Source: Anaeromassilibacillus sp001305115
GTDB lineage: Bacteria; Bacillota; Clostridia; Oscillospirales; Acutalibacteraceae
Direction of reading: 5' to 3'
NCBI GenBank assembly: GCA_042854365.1
Contig: AP031437.1
Span: forward strand, 1,798,001-1,862,000
Length of the DNA: 64,000 bases
The notes beneath the pieces are model-generated. The model was given only the letters and a program-made list of their open reading frames with translations. It searched no databases and was not told where the DNA came from. Positions 28,054 through 36,332 of the stretch are shown here, piece after piece (the first letter of the stretch is position 1; each line of letters opens with the position of its first letter). Made by a program: the position numbers and the translations under genes.

Positions 28054-28198
28054 TCATTTTACAAGAAAAATTTTGGATTTCCGCAAACTTCGACATTTTG
28101 GGATTGCCGGTAAAAGCTTCTGGTCTCATTCTTGACCTCTGTACTATTTCTAAACTTATGATACTTCTTATTCTTTTAAGGATTTGTTTCAATTATTT

Positions 28199-28225
28199 TT
28201 AGCACTCTTTCTTATCGAGTGCTAA
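28199..28225. promoter_or_regulatory. CIRCE element (HrcA operator)
   Basis: TTAGCACTC, nine bases, GAGTGCTAA matches the CIRCE consensus exactly. CIRCE binds the heat-shock repressor HrcA. It lies 193 bases upstream of the first hsp20 gene and 237 bases from the divergent deoB start, so hsp20 is its natural target. Confidence 0.95.
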
Positions 28226-28417
28226 AAATAATAATTTGTTCGTAAATTTGCAAAATATTTTTCATAACCGGTCTCTATACTAAAAAGCGTAGAAAGCAAG
28301 AGAGCCTGAATGACTAGAAAGAAGGTGGTTCGCTTGAAAAAAGACTTTCTTGCAGAACCAGCAAGCATAAATAGATTTTGGTAAAAACAATCGATACTTT
28401 TAAGGGGGTTTTGACTT

Positions 28418-28843
28418 ATGTTTGATCTGATTCCTTTTGAACACAAAAACAACGACTTGTTCCGTTATTTGGATGATATGGAGCGTGCTTTCTTTGGTGG
28501 AAATGTGGATATTGCTCCTTGCAAAACCGATATTGTCGATGAGGGTTCCCGTTATGTATTAAAAGCAGATTTGCCCGGCTTCCAAAAAGAGGATATTCAC
28601 CTCGATATCGAAGGCGACCGTTTGACTATCTCCGCCGAACATTCGGAAGAGCAGAAAAGCGAGGACGATAAGAATCATTACATCCGTCGGGAAAGACGGT
28701 ATGGATCGATGAGCCGTAGCTTTGACATTTCTTCAATCGATGCAGAACACATCACAGCCAAATTTGAAGATGGCGTACTGGAATTGAACCTCCCCAAAAA
28801 GCAGGCAACCGTTCCCACAAACCATCGGATTGAAATTGAATAA
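28418..28843 (+). CDS. Hsp20/alpha-crystallin small heat-shock protein (copy 1)
   Basis: The 141-residue chaperone has an amphipathic N-terminus (MFDLIPFEHKNN), an alpha-crystallin domain (about 35-130) with YVLKADLPGFQKEDIHLDIEG and the family hallmark FEDGVLELNLPKK, and a short tail with RIEIE. Small heat-shock proteins hold unfolded proteins without ATP. AAGGGGG lies 9 bases before the ATG. The CIRCE element upstream points to HrcA control. Confidence 0.95.
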   Translation: MFDLIPFEHKNNDLFRYLDDMERAFFGGNVDIAPCKTDIVDEGSRYVLKADLPGFQKEDIHLDIEGDRLTISAEHSEEQKSEDDKNHYIRRERRYGSMSRSFDISSIDAEHITAKFEDGVLELNLPKKQATVPTNHRIEIE

Positions 28844-28896
28844 TCCTGCAAATCCTATTATGTGACGATGCAAACCATAAAACGGAGGGCTTTATC

Positions 28897-29322
28897 ATGT
28901 TCGACTGGATTCCTTTTGAACAGACATCCAATCATCTGTTCCATTCCCTTGACCCAATGAATCGTGCGTTCCTTCCTAAAGCGAAAGAAAACACGGTCCC
29001 CTGTAAGACTGACATCATCGATCAAGACAACCGGTACCTGTTGCGTATTGACCTGCCGGGAGTTAAGAAGGAGAATATTCACATCGAGATGAAGGGCGAC
29101 GATTGCTTGACCATCTCGGCACAATGCGGCGCAGAGGCGCCAATGGATAGTAGCCATTATATCCGTCGGGAAAGGTATTCCGGTTTGATGTGCCGCAGTT
29201 TTGATGTATCCACTGTGGATGTTCGAGGAATCAAAGCCAAATATGAAAACGGTGTGTTGGAGTTAACTTTGCCAAAGAAGCAAGCCTCCGTTTCTTCGAA
29301 TCGCCGCATCGAAATTCATTAA
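28897..29322 (+). CDS. Hsp20/alpha-crystallin small heat-shock protein (copy 2)
   Basis: This tandem paralog of the preceding gene has the same length (141) and plan: MFDWIPFEQTSN, LLRIDLPGVKKENIHIEMKG, YENGVLELTLPKK and RIEIH. The two differ mostly in the N-terminal third and in the loop after the second strand (the EEQKSEDDKN part is reduced to EAPMDSS). It has its own GGAGG and sits 53 bases downstream, so it is most likely co-transcribed from the CIRCE-controlled promoter. The pair may form mixed oligomers, which is inference. Confidence 0.95.
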   Translation: MFDWIPFEQTSNHLFHSLDPMNRAFLPKAKENTVPCKTDIIDQDNRYLLRIDLPGVKKENIHIEMKGDDCLTISAQCGAEAPMDSSHYIRRERYSGLMCRSFDVSTVDVRGIKAKYENGVLELTLPKKQASVSSNRRIEIH

Positions 29323-29345
29323 TTTTCCTCAGTTTTCTTTTTTAT

Positions 29346-29380
29346 GGGCTGATCTCTTGGTAGGTCAGCCCTTTTTCTTT
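29346..29380 (+). terminator. Terminator of the hsp20 pair
   Basis: GGGCTGA, a 12-base loop and TCAGCCC are followed by TTTTTCTTTT. It isolates the hsp20 pair from the nfo promoter. Confidence 0.82.
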
Positions 29381-29406
29381 TGCTGGTATTTCCTATGGAA
29401 CTGGTA

Positions 29407-29412
29407 TATAAT
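29407..29412 (+). promoter_or_regulatory. Probable -10 box of nfo
   Basis: TATAAT lies 35 bases upstream of the nfo start codon. No good -35 box is seen at 17 bases (TGGTAT), so the assignment rests mainly on the -10 box and the position after a terminator. Confidence 0.45.
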
Positions 29413-29447
29413 AGATACCATTCCATCAAAAAACGGAGGAATAACCT

Positions 29448-30284
29448 ATGTTAAATATCGGATGCCATCTATCCTCTGCAAAGGGATATTTGCACATGGG
29501 CAAAGAAGCTCTTTCTATCGGCGCCAACACTTTTCAATACTTTACACGGAATCCGCGCGGAAGCAAAGCAAAGGCGGTCAACCTCACAGACATCGCTGCA
29601 TTGAATGAGCTGATCTCGCAGGAACACTTTGTCACCCTTGTTGCACATGCGCCCTATACGCTCAACCTCTGTTCTGCAGATGAAGGCCTACGGGATTTTG
29701 CAATACAAGCCATGACCGAAGATCTCGCTACGATGGAATATCTCCCTGGAAACCTGTACAATTTCCATCCGGGTAGCCATGTAAAACAAGGAGCGGAGAC
29801 CGGAATCCGTTTAATCGCTGAGGGGCTAAATCGTATTCTTCACCCAAACCTGCATACAACTGTCCTTTTAGAGACCATGGCGGGCAAGGGAAGTGAAGTT
29901 GGCCGTAGCTTTCAGGAATTGCGTGCCATTCTCGACCGCGTAGAGCTTGCCGAAAAAATGGGGGTCTGCCTGGATACTTGCCATGTCTTCGATGCCGGGT
30001 ATGATATTGTCGATCGTCTGGACGAAGTTTTGGAGGAGTTCGACCGAGTAATTGGCCTCGAACGACTGCGAGCTATACATTTAAACGATAGCTTAAATCC
30101 TTGTGGCAGCCACAAAGACCGCCATGCAAAAATTGGACAAGGTCACATCGGTCTGCCTGCGTTGACAAGGATTATCAATCACCCAAAGCTGCGAAACCTT
30201 CCCTTTGAGCTGGAAACTCCAAACGATCTCGAGGGTTACCAAGCAGAAATACATTTATTGCGAGAAGCATTTCAAGAACTTTAA
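29448..30284 (+). CDS. nfo: Endonuclease IV (AP endonuclease)
   Basis: The 278-residue TIM-barrel DNA repair enzyme nicks 5' of abasic sites. Zinc-ligand regions are visible: FHPGSH, LLETMAGKGSEVG, CLDTCHVFDAGYD, HLNDSLNPCGSHKDRHAKIGQG (split by family loops) and FELETPND. Length is normal for the family. GGAGG lies 8 bases before ATG 29448. It is monocistronic. Confidence 0.95.
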   Translation: MLNIGCHLSSAKGYLHMGKEALSIGANTFQYFTRNPRGSKAKAVNLTDIAALNELISQEHFVTLVAHAPYTLNLCSADEGLRDFAIQAMTEDLATMEYLPGNLYNFHPGSHVKQGAETGIRLIAEGLNRILHPNLHTTVLLETMAGKGSEVGRSFQELRAILDRVELAEKMGVCLDTCHVFDAGYDIVDRLDEVLEEFDRVIGLERLRAIHLNDSLNPCGSHKDRHAKIGQGHIGLPALTRIINHPKLRNLPFELETPNDLEGYQAEIHLLREAFQEL

Positions 30285-30372
30285 AGGCCCTGCTGTTTCT
30301 GTATCAGGGTCTGTATCAACCTACCATATTCATTCTGCTCTCATTTGAATAGCGGTGATCGACACAAAACCA

Positions 30373-30401
30373 TTGCTTTTGAAGCAAGACTGTGTTATAA
30401 T
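30373..30401 (+). promoter_or_regulatory. Promoter of tRNA-Leu
   Basis: TTGCTT (30373-30378) and TATAAT (30396-30401) are spaced by 17 bases, 14 bases before the mature tRNA 5' end. Confidence 0.75.
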
Positions 30402-30415
30402 AATTACCGTTATTT

Positions 30416-30502
30416 GCCGCTGTGGCGGAATTGGCAGACGCAAGGGACTTAAAATCCCTCGGTGGCAACACCGTACCGGTTCGATCCCGGTCAGCGGCAC
30501 CA
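30416..30502 (+). tRNA. tRNA-Leu (anticodon TAA)
   Basis: A class II tRNA of 87 bases folds with acceptor GCCGCTG/CAGCGGC, a D-arm with GGCAGAC, the anticodon arm GGGACTTAAAATCCC (anticodon TAA), a long variable arm CGGTGGCAACACCG and the T-arm CCGGTTCGATCCCGG. The discriminator A and the CCA end are encoded. Confidence 0.97.
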
Positions 30503-30504
30503 GG

Positions 30505-30547
30505 CTGAGCTTGGACGTTCATCACGTCCAAAGCTCAGTTTTCTTTT
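30505..30547 (+). terminator. Terminator of tRNA-Leu
   Basis: CTGAGCTTGGACG pairs with CGTCCAAAGCTCAG (one bulged base) and is followed by TTTTCTTTTTTT. The thioesterase gene downstream would therefore depend on read-through or its own promoter. Confidence 0.88.
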
Positions 30548-30590
30548 TTTCGCCTTTAACAACACCGGACAAAAGGAGGGAATGGAAACC

Positions 30591-31019
30591 ATGATTAGCA
30601 AAAGTCAAGTGGTGGTCCGTTATGCTGAAACCGATCAGATGGGGATTGCGCACCATGCAAATTATCCCATCTGGTACGAAATTGCCCGAACAGACCTCAT
30701 CAAAAATATTGGTATGACGTATTCGGAAATGGAGCATATGGGTGTGATGACACCGTTGGTGGAACTCGGTTGTCGGTACATTGGTACAGCCCATTATGAG
30801 GACATCCTGACTGTTGAAGCCTCCATTGCAGAGTTAAGCCCTGCGCGCATCCGTTTTTCCTACCGTATTTTCAAAGAAGGAGAGGACAAGCCCATCAATA
30901 CCGGGTTCACACTCCACGCCTGGGTGAACGCAAAAACCTTCCGGCCATTCAGTATGAAAAAACATTATCCCGACCTCTATCAAAAGATGGAGTCTATGAT
31001 GGAAACAGATAAAAAATAA
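30591..31019 (+). CDS. Acyl-CoA thioesterase, YbgC/4HBT hotdog family
   Basis: The 142-residue hotdog-fold protein begins with VRYAETDQMGIAHHANY, the 4-hydroxybenzoyl-CoA thioesterase signature containing the catalytic Asp15. LVELGCRYIGTAHYED and FSYRIF follow in the fold order. It hydrolyses some acyl-CoA (or acyl-ACP); the substrate is not visible. The ribosome site AAGGAGGG lies 11 bases before ATG 30591; an ATG at 30582 is too close to it. Confidence 0.88.
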   Translation: MISKSQVVVRYAETDQMGIAHHANYPIWYEIARTDLIKNIGMTYSEMEHMGVMTPLVELGCRYIGTAHYEDILTVEASIAELSPARIRFSYRIFKEGEDKPINTGFTLHAWVNAKTFRPFSMKKHYPDLYQKMESMMETDKK

Positions 31020-31035
31020 TAATGGTTAAAAAATT

Positions 31036-31080
31036 GCCCTCTCCTACCGTGGACTATTTCCACAGTGGAGAGGGCTTCTT
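31036..31080. terminator. Terminator between the thioesterase and spo0A
   Basis: GCCCTCTCC and GGAGAGGGC close a stem with an inner CCGTGG/CCACAG helix, followed by TTCTTC. It separates the convergent thioesterase and spo0A genes. Confidence 0.78.
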
Positions 31081-31130
31081 CATACAACTTATCCCCAAAA
31101 AGCGAGCAATCGCAAATGAGCTAACAAATT

Positions 31131-31889
31131 TTAGCTGGCAGATTTCATATGCAGGCGTAAGCGGTCGCTAATCATCGCAATAAATTCTGAATTGGTTGGC
31201 TTTCCGCGCGTATTGTGGATGGTATACCCAAAATAGCTGTTGAGAATATCAACATCGCCACGATCCCAGGCAACTTCGATAGCATGTCGGATTGCGCGTT
31301 CTACACGGGAACTGGTTGTTTCATATTTTTTCGCAACACTTGGATAGAGCTGTTTGGTCACTGCATTGATAATCTCTGGCGTTTCGATTGCCATGATGAT
31401 GGAGTCACGCAAATAATGGTATCCTTTGATATGGGCAGGTACACCAATCTGATGCAGAATTTCGGTCACCTGGATTTCCAACGACGGCTGCGATTCCTGC
31501 TGAATTGCGCCCTCTGTCAGGCCAACAATTTGTACGATACGTTCTGCAAGTTCGGATGCATTAAACGGTGAGACCGCAAAATACGCAGCGCCGGATGTCA
31601 TCACTTCACGCTCTAATGTGGGACTGGTAAAATTGGAAATAATTACAAACAATGGTTTTTGATGTCCCAATTTTTCCGACGCATGCATCACTCCAATGCC
31701 ATCTAGACGGGGCATAAAAAGATCTGCAAGTACAACATCTGGGTGCATTGCTTCGATTTTCTCCAGCAATTTTACTCCGTCTTTCTGCGTATAAGTCAAT
31801 TCCATCCCGGATTCCTCCAGAACATGGCCGTATTCTTGCTGAAATTCTACGCTGTCATTTGAAACCAATACCTTTAACCGCTTTTCCAT
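31131..31889 (-). CDS. spo0A: Sporulation transcription factor Spo0A
   Basis: The 252-residue response regulator is the master switch of sporulation. The C-terminal DNA-binding domain is canonical: VTEILHQIGVPAHIKGYHYLRD, the recognition region VERAIRHAIEVAWDRG and GKPTNSEFIAMISDRL. The receiver keeps the phosphoacceptor Asp56 in LADLFMPRLDG. It has Asn11-Asp12 where two acids usually sit, and Ser107 in AVSPFN where receivers have an invariant Lys. The gene lies directly downstream of spoIVB, the standard clostridial and bacillar order, and has its own promoter and a GGGGG ribosome site. Confidence 0.97.
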   Translation of the reverse strand: MEKRLKVLVSNDSVEFQQEYGHVLEESGMELTYTQKDGVKLLEKIEAMHPDVVLADLFMPRLDGIGVMHASEKLGHQKPLFVIISNFTSPTLEREVMTSGAAYFAVSPFNASELAERIVQIVGLTEGAIQQESQPSLEIQVTEILHQIGVPAHIKGYHYLRDSIIMAIETPEIINAVTKQLYPSVAKKYETTSSRVERAIRHAIEVAWDRGDVDILNSYFGYTIHNTRGKPTNSEFIAMISDRLRLHMKSAS

Positions 31890-31922
31890 ATGAAATCCCC
31901 CTAATAGATTGATTGTACGGTT

Positions 31923-31951
31923 ATAATACCATATATTGGTAAAATTGGCAA
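31923..31951 (-). promoter_or_regulatory. Promoter of spo0A
   Basis: On the minus strand TTGCCA (31946-31951) and TATTAT (31923-31928) are spaced by 17 bases, in the gap between spoIVB and spo0A. It would give vegetative expression independent of spoIVB. No clear 0A box or sigma-H site was recognised. Confidence 0.6.
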
Positions 31952-32006
31952 TAGCTTGTAAAAATATTTTTCTTATTAGGGGGAAATATACTCAGGAAAC
32001 ATCTGT

Positions 32007-33272
32007 TTAGGCTGCCTGCATTTCTACTTCAGCCGACACACTTTGGCAGGTGCCGAGCATATTCTCCGCAAAAATACCATATCCGCGTGTCGGATCGTTG
32101 ACAAAAACGTGGGTTACTGCTCCCACCAATTTACCATCCTGAACGATCGGGCTTCCACTCATTCCCTGTACAATACCGCCAGTTGCATTTAAAAGGTCAG
32201 AATCTGTGATTCGTAGGACCATATTTTTGCTGCTCTCCGTATCATGATAACTGATTTTTTCAATAACTGCGTCGTAATATTGAGGTTCTCCGCCGTCAAC
32301 TGTAGTCAAAATTTGTACTGGGCCGGTTTGAACCTCTTGTTTCATCGCTACTTGGACAATTTCTCCTGTCAACTTCTGTTCTTCTACAGCGTTGTCCTTT
32401 AATTGCCCATAAACCCCTTGGTCCAGGTTGGCATGCAGGGTTCCCATAGGAATATCCGTATTAAAATATCCTCGAAGTTCTCCGGGAGCGCCCTTTTGCC
32501 CTTTGACAACACCATTAATTGTGACCGGAACGATCTCGCCATTTCGCAATGGCATCAATTCTGTGGTATCCGTATCACATATTCCATGTCCTAGACCTGC
32601 AAATTCTTGTGTTGTTGGATCATAAAAGGTCAGTGTGCCAATTCCCGCTGTACTGTCGCGAACCCAAAGTCCCGCCTTATAGGTCCCATCTACTTTCGAG
32701 CGAACCGGAACCAGTGTTGTCTCCATAGACTCCTGTTCCCGCAGGAATGCAATCTTTACCGGTTGTCCGGCACTTTTTTCGATTGTCTGCGCGATCTCTT
32801 CATTTCGATTCACCGGATGTCCATTAAGAGACGTTATAATATCCCCTGCTTGGAGGCCTGCGATCGTCCCTGGATTCACTGTCTCATTCTCTCCCTGAAT
32901 CTCTGCGACGCCGACAATCATCACACCGTTGGTAAACATTTTAATGCCAAATGGAGTTCCACAGAGCGCTACATCCTGCTCATCCACAACGTTGACATGC
33001 ACGGTTTTGACTGGAAACGTATGAAAAAGCATCAATTCTGCGCGATAACTCTCATTTGAAGAGGTGTCCGTCCCTGCTGGCAACTCATCTTCTACAGAAG
33101 GTTCCTTAAGGGAAATCAACTGGGAATTCCATTGCAACTGTGAGCCTCGCGTCACATGATATTCATCCGGGGTAAAATAACGCGCAACGCTGACCATGCT
33201 CAGTAGAAGTCCTGTCGTCACAGTCAGCGCTAAAACCGCATATTTTCCATATTTTTTTCCAGATGGTCTCAT
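32007..33272 (-). CDS. spoIVB: SpoIVB serine peptidase (S55)
   Basis: The 421-residue forespore signalling protease activates pro-sigma-K processing. It shows an N-terminal membrane anchor (about 13-33), a PDZ domain (about 110-190, GLQAGDIITSLNGHPV) and an S55 peptidase domain. The peptidase has GLGHGICDTD with His229 and GGIVQGMSGSPIVQDGKL with Ser372. ATG 33272 has AAGGAGG 8 bases upstream; the GTG three codons earlier overlaps that site. Its neighbour spo0A confirms identity. Confidence 0.96.
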   Translation of the reverse strand: MRPSGKKYGKYAVLALTVTTGLLLSMVSVARYFTPDEYHVTRGSQLQWNSQLISLKEPSVEDELPAGTDTSSNESYRAELMLFHTFPVKTVHVNVVDEQDVALCGTPFGIKMFTNGVMIVGVAEIQGENETVNPGTIAGLQAGDIITSLNGHPVNRNEEIAQTIEKSAGQPVKIAFLREQESMETTLVPVRSKVDGTYKAGLWVRDSTAGIGTLTFYDPTTQEFAGLGHGICDTDTTELMPLRNGEIVPVTINGVVKGQKGAPGELRGYFNTDIPMGTLHANLDQGVYGQLKDNAVEEQKLTGEIVQVAMKQEVQTGPVQILTTVDGGEPQYYDAVIEKISYHDTESSKNMVLRITDSDLLNATGGIVQGMSGSPIVQDGKLVGAVTHVFVNDPTRGYGIFAENMLGTCQSVSAEVEMQAA

Positions 33273-33459
33273 CGGTCTCACCTCCTTCTATGCCGTCTGC
33301 CGGTCAATTCTGAACCGGCATCTCTTACTTTTCCTCATTGCATCAATTTTATTTTAGCAATATTCCTTTATACCGTCACAATCTGGCAAAAGACTACAAA
33401 TTCTCAGCATTCTTAGGAGGCTCCTGGGGAAGATTGCTTTCTTCGGAAAGAGAAGGCAT

Positions 33460-33506
33460 AAAAAAGCAACTGTCATTTCACGGAAAATCCGCCCAATAAC
33501 AGCTGC
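33460..33506 (-). terminator. Terminator of the LacX-type gene
   Basis: On the minus strand GCAGCTGTTATT pairs with AATGACAGTTGC (one G-T pair) and is followed by TTTTTTATG. It lies just downstream of the mutarotase stop codon. Confidence 0.75.
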
Positions 33507-33533
33507 CTCTTTTTAAAAAAATTTAAAATAATT

Positions 33534-34412
33534 TTATATAAGCCTTACAGTAAAGGCAAAAACACGGCACTCGCCCGGGTCCAGTACATTTAAGTGACGT
33601 TTGTGTGTAAATACATCATCCTCGTCCGTCGCAGTTGCGCAACCTGCCCACGGCTCTAAAGCAACAAATGGAGCCTCCCCCAGAGCAGACCAAATTCCCA
33701 GCATCGGATACCCGGAGAAATCCATCTCGATTCCATGTCCGGAAATCCGGTTTACCACCTGCACCGTCCTGGATTGAAGCGCATCAAAAACCAAGGCATC
33801 GTTGACAAACAAATCGTGCCGTAGGGCGATTTCCCGTTCCCCTCGCAGGACCTCACGGCGATTGTTAAAATCGATAAGACCCGTTTGGAGGTCTATGGTT
33901 GGGCAGACCGCATGCTCTTCTTTTTCGAACAAAATAATGTAATCTTCAAAGCGTTCTCCCGGCATTACTGGACACCGGAATCCCGGATGTCCCCCTATTC
34001 CAAACGGAAGGCACTCCTCTCCTCGGTTAAAAACCGTAAACTCGGTTGTCAGTCCATTTTCCACCAAACGGTAAGTCACCCGCAGTTCAAACGCAAACGG
34101 ATAGATCGCTTTGGTTTCTTCCGAATCTTTGAGTGAGTAGGTGACATAATTGGCGCCAGAATCCAGCACCACATGCTCCATATTCCGCGCAAATCCATGG
34201 CGTTTGAATGCATAGGGCTTTCCCTTGATGACAGTCGTCCCGTTTCGAACATTCCCAACCGTAGGAAACAAAATCGGCGCACGGCTGCTCCAATAAGCAG
34301 GATCACCCTGCCAAAGGTATTCCACACCCTCCGCATTTTTTAAACTCATCAATTGTGCACCAAGAGATTCCACTTCTGCACACGCTGTTTTGTTTTGAAT
34401 GGTTGTACGCAT
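33534..34412 (-). CDS. Aldose 1-epimerase family protein, LacX-like
   Basis: The 292-residue protein is a galactose-mutarotase-fold enzyme of the LacX branch. Typical stretches are SLGAQLMSLKN, YLWQGDPAYWSSRAPILFPTVG, KRHGFAR with the catalytic-type His, GGHPGFRCP with the second His and LEPWAGCAT. It probably interconverts anomers of some sugar or sugar phosphate; the substrate is not evident. I use the second of two adjacent ATGs (34412), about 7 bases after GGAGG. Nothing nearby suggests a specific sugar pathway. Confidence 0.88.
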   Translation of the reverse strand: MRTTIQNKTACAEVESLGAQLMSLKNAEGVEYLWQGDPAYWSSRAPILFPTVGNVRNGTTVIKGKPYAFKRHGFARNMEHVVLDSGANYVTYSLKDSEETKAIYPFAFELRVTYRLVENGLTTEFTVFNRGEECLPFGIGGHPGFRCPVMPGERFEDYIILFEKEEHAVCPTIDLQTGLIDFNNRREVLRGEREIALRHDLFVNDALVFDALQSRTVQVVNRISGHGIEMDFSGYPMLGIWSALGEAPFVALEPWAGCATATDEDDVFTHKRHLNVLDPGECRVFAFTVRLI

Positions 34413-34482
34413 CATTTTCCTCCTTTCTAAAAATACATCTGTAAAGCGTTCCCAGCTCTTTCGAGCATATCCTGTCCAGACT

Positions 34483-34511
34483 ATTGTATCATTCCTATAC
34501 GGAAACCGCAA
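34483..34511 (-). promoter_or_regulatory. Promoter of the LacX-type gene
   Basis: On the minus strand TTGCGG (34506-34511) and TACAAT (34483-34488) are spaced by 17 bases, about 65 bases upstream of the start codon. Confidence 0.6.
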
Positions 34512-35024
34512 TGTTTCTTTGCTTTGTTTTCAGCATCGATTTTTTACGCGCTAGGTTATTTTCATATGGGTCTTTCATAATGGCTCTTGTCGAGGAGGAA
34601 AAGGATACAACAATCGAAAACCGTTCTAAATATATCTTCTTAATGATACGATCCGGTTGAGATGCCTTATGATTTTATGGCGCCTATCCTTATGAATCGC
34701 TGTCTCTATAAATATCTGCAGCGTATTTATAGAAACATTCTTATAAGCGAAGATCCCTGGCTTCCTGCTGGAATGTATCCCCTGAGAGAATCCTACTCTC
34801 GCCCAATGCCGTTAAGTTAAACCTTTATCACTTTGAAAGCCACATAAATCCATATAAAAATGTTTTGATATTTCTATGTTGTTTCCTGTTCCTTCCGGTA
34901 TTAATCGATTAAATTCCATAAATGTACTTCCTATATCGATTCCGATATTTGTAGACAACTTCATTATAACACTGACTTTTTGAAATCGCCCCATTATTTG
35001 GATGGATTTGGACATAAAAATGAA
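34512..35024. other. Gene-free stretch, possibly decayed
   Basis: No convincing gene lies between the mutarotase promoter and the potD terminator. A leftward frame of 91 codons ending near 34812 has no family resemblance I recognise and no good ribosome site. Read leftward, 34750-34830 contains AACGGCATTGGGCGAGAG and then GGAAGCCAGGGATCTTCG, which weakly recalls the right ends of IS200/IS605-type (TnpB) elements. I regard that as a lead only. Confidence 0.4.
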
Positions 35025-35074
35025 CCCCCGCCGTTCAGGGGATATCGGACAAATCCGTCCCCAAATGGCGGAGG
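35025..35074 (-). terminator. Terminator of the potABCD operon
   Basis: On the minus strand CCTCCGCC pairs with GGCGGGGG, with inner helices TTTGGGGA/TCCCCTGAA and CGGA/TCCG, then TTCATTTTTATG. The position is 52 bases after the potD stop. Confidence 0.75.
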
Positions 35075-35125
35075 TCAAGCTTAACATAATGGTATTATGT
35101 CTGTACCAGAACTCTTTCTGAATTG

Positions 35126-36328
35126 CTATTTTAGTTCCCGTTTCACCTTCATTTTTTTATAGACAACAATCCCGATGTAAAGCAGTAAAAATGCTGCTAA
35201 AACCGCCACCAGGGTGGCCGTGTCCCCTGGACCGCCCATTTTGACTTCTGCCCAGAGGGAATCCAACAGCAAACTGGTTTCCTCTGGCAAATTGACAAAA
35301 ACCTCTGAATGATCCAAAATTTCCTGCGGTGGATAAAAAATTGGATTCTCTACGGTCTCCTCCGGTAAAAGTTCTTTTGCCGCAGATTCTGGAGTAGAAT
35401 AGCCGATATAATCCATATTTGCAGCAGCAATCTCGGGATCACATAAGAAGTTGATATACTCCTCAGCTTCCTTTTTATGCGCCGCACCTTTTGGAATACA
35501 GAGCGCGTCTACAAAAAAGTTTGTGCCTTCTTTTGTTGGTATGGAAAATCCAATATTGGGATTATCAGCTACCAATGTGGCAGCATCCCCTGCATAATAG
35601 GGTGCAAGCCATGCATCTCCATTTGCCATTTTATCAAATATTTGATCCATTACATACGCTTGCACCAGAGGTTTTTGTTCCTTCAACAACATGGCAGCCT
35701 CCTGCCATTCACGTTCATCAGTAGAATTGAAGGAATAGTTCAAAATTTTCTGCGCAATTCCAAAGGAATCCCTTGGATTGTCAAACATCAAAATTTTCCC
35801 TGCATATTTCTCATCCCATAGGATTCTCCAACTATTGACCTCTTCGGTGACATAGTTCTTATTGTAAAAGATTCCTACAACCCCCCAAGTGTACGGGACA
35901 GAATACTCATTGGTCGGGTCGTAATCTGGGTTGCGATACTGCTCATCAATGTACTGAAAGTTTGGAATGTTGTCGAAGTCAAGTTTCTCCAAAAAACCTT
36001 CGTCTTTGAGTTTCGAAACCATATAGTCCGACGGCACAATGACATCATAGTTGGCGCCGCCCCCCGCCAGTTTGGAATAGAGGGACTCGTTTGTGTCAAA
36101 CGTTGTATAATTCACATCAATGCCTGTACGCCGGGTAAACTCTGCGTTGACATCAATCGTCCCTTCTACACCATTGGATATATATTCGCCCCAATTGTAA
36201 ACATTGATGGTGACACCACGCTTCGGCGCGGCTGGCTCTTCCTCTTCGGCAGCTCCCGCAGAAGCCGGTACGCCCACAACCAGCAACATCGCTGTCATCA
36301 GGGCCATGAAACGTCTCTTCCAGCTCAC
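35126..36328 (-). CDS. potD: Spermidine/putrescine-binding protein
   Basis: The 400-residue solute-binding protein delivers polyamines to PotABC. It has a Sec signal peptide ending about AGAAE (no lipobox Cys), then INVYNWGEYISNG, the polyamine-binding-protein hallmark, NYDVIVPSDYMV, and a normal periplasmic-binding fold. Unusually, the last 30 residues form a hydrophobic helix with a Lys/Arg-rich tail (ending KKMKVKRELK), so the protein appears membrane-anchored at its C-terminus. I use GTG 36328: GGGGGG is 8 bases upstream and the potC stop is 4 bases away. It is last in the operon. Confidence 0.93.
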   Translation of the reverse strand: MSWKRRFMALMTAMLLVVGVPASAGAAEEEEPAAPKRGVTINVYNWGEYISNGVEGTIDVNAEFTRRTGIDVNYTTFDTNESLYSKLAGGGANYDVIVPSDYMVSKLKDEGFLEKLDFDNIPNFQYIDEQYRNPDYDPTNEYSVPYTWGVVGIFYNKNYVTEEVNSWRILWDEKYAGKILMFDNPRDSFGIAQKILNYSFNSTDEREWQEAAMLLKEQKPLVQAYVMDQIFDKMANGDAWLAPYYAGDAATLVADNPNIGFSIPTKEGTNFFVDALCIPKGAAHKKEAEEYINFLCDPEIAAANMDYIGYSTPESAAKELLPEETVENPIFYPPQEILDHSEVFVNLPEETSLLLDSLWAEVKMGGPGDTATLVAVLAAFLLLYIGIVVYKKMKVKRELK

Positions 36329-36332
36329 TGGC

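Noticed and set aside
34812..35087. A 91-codon minus-strand open frame
   Set aside because: No ribosome site, no recognised family, and its 5' part overlaps the potD terminator hairpin.
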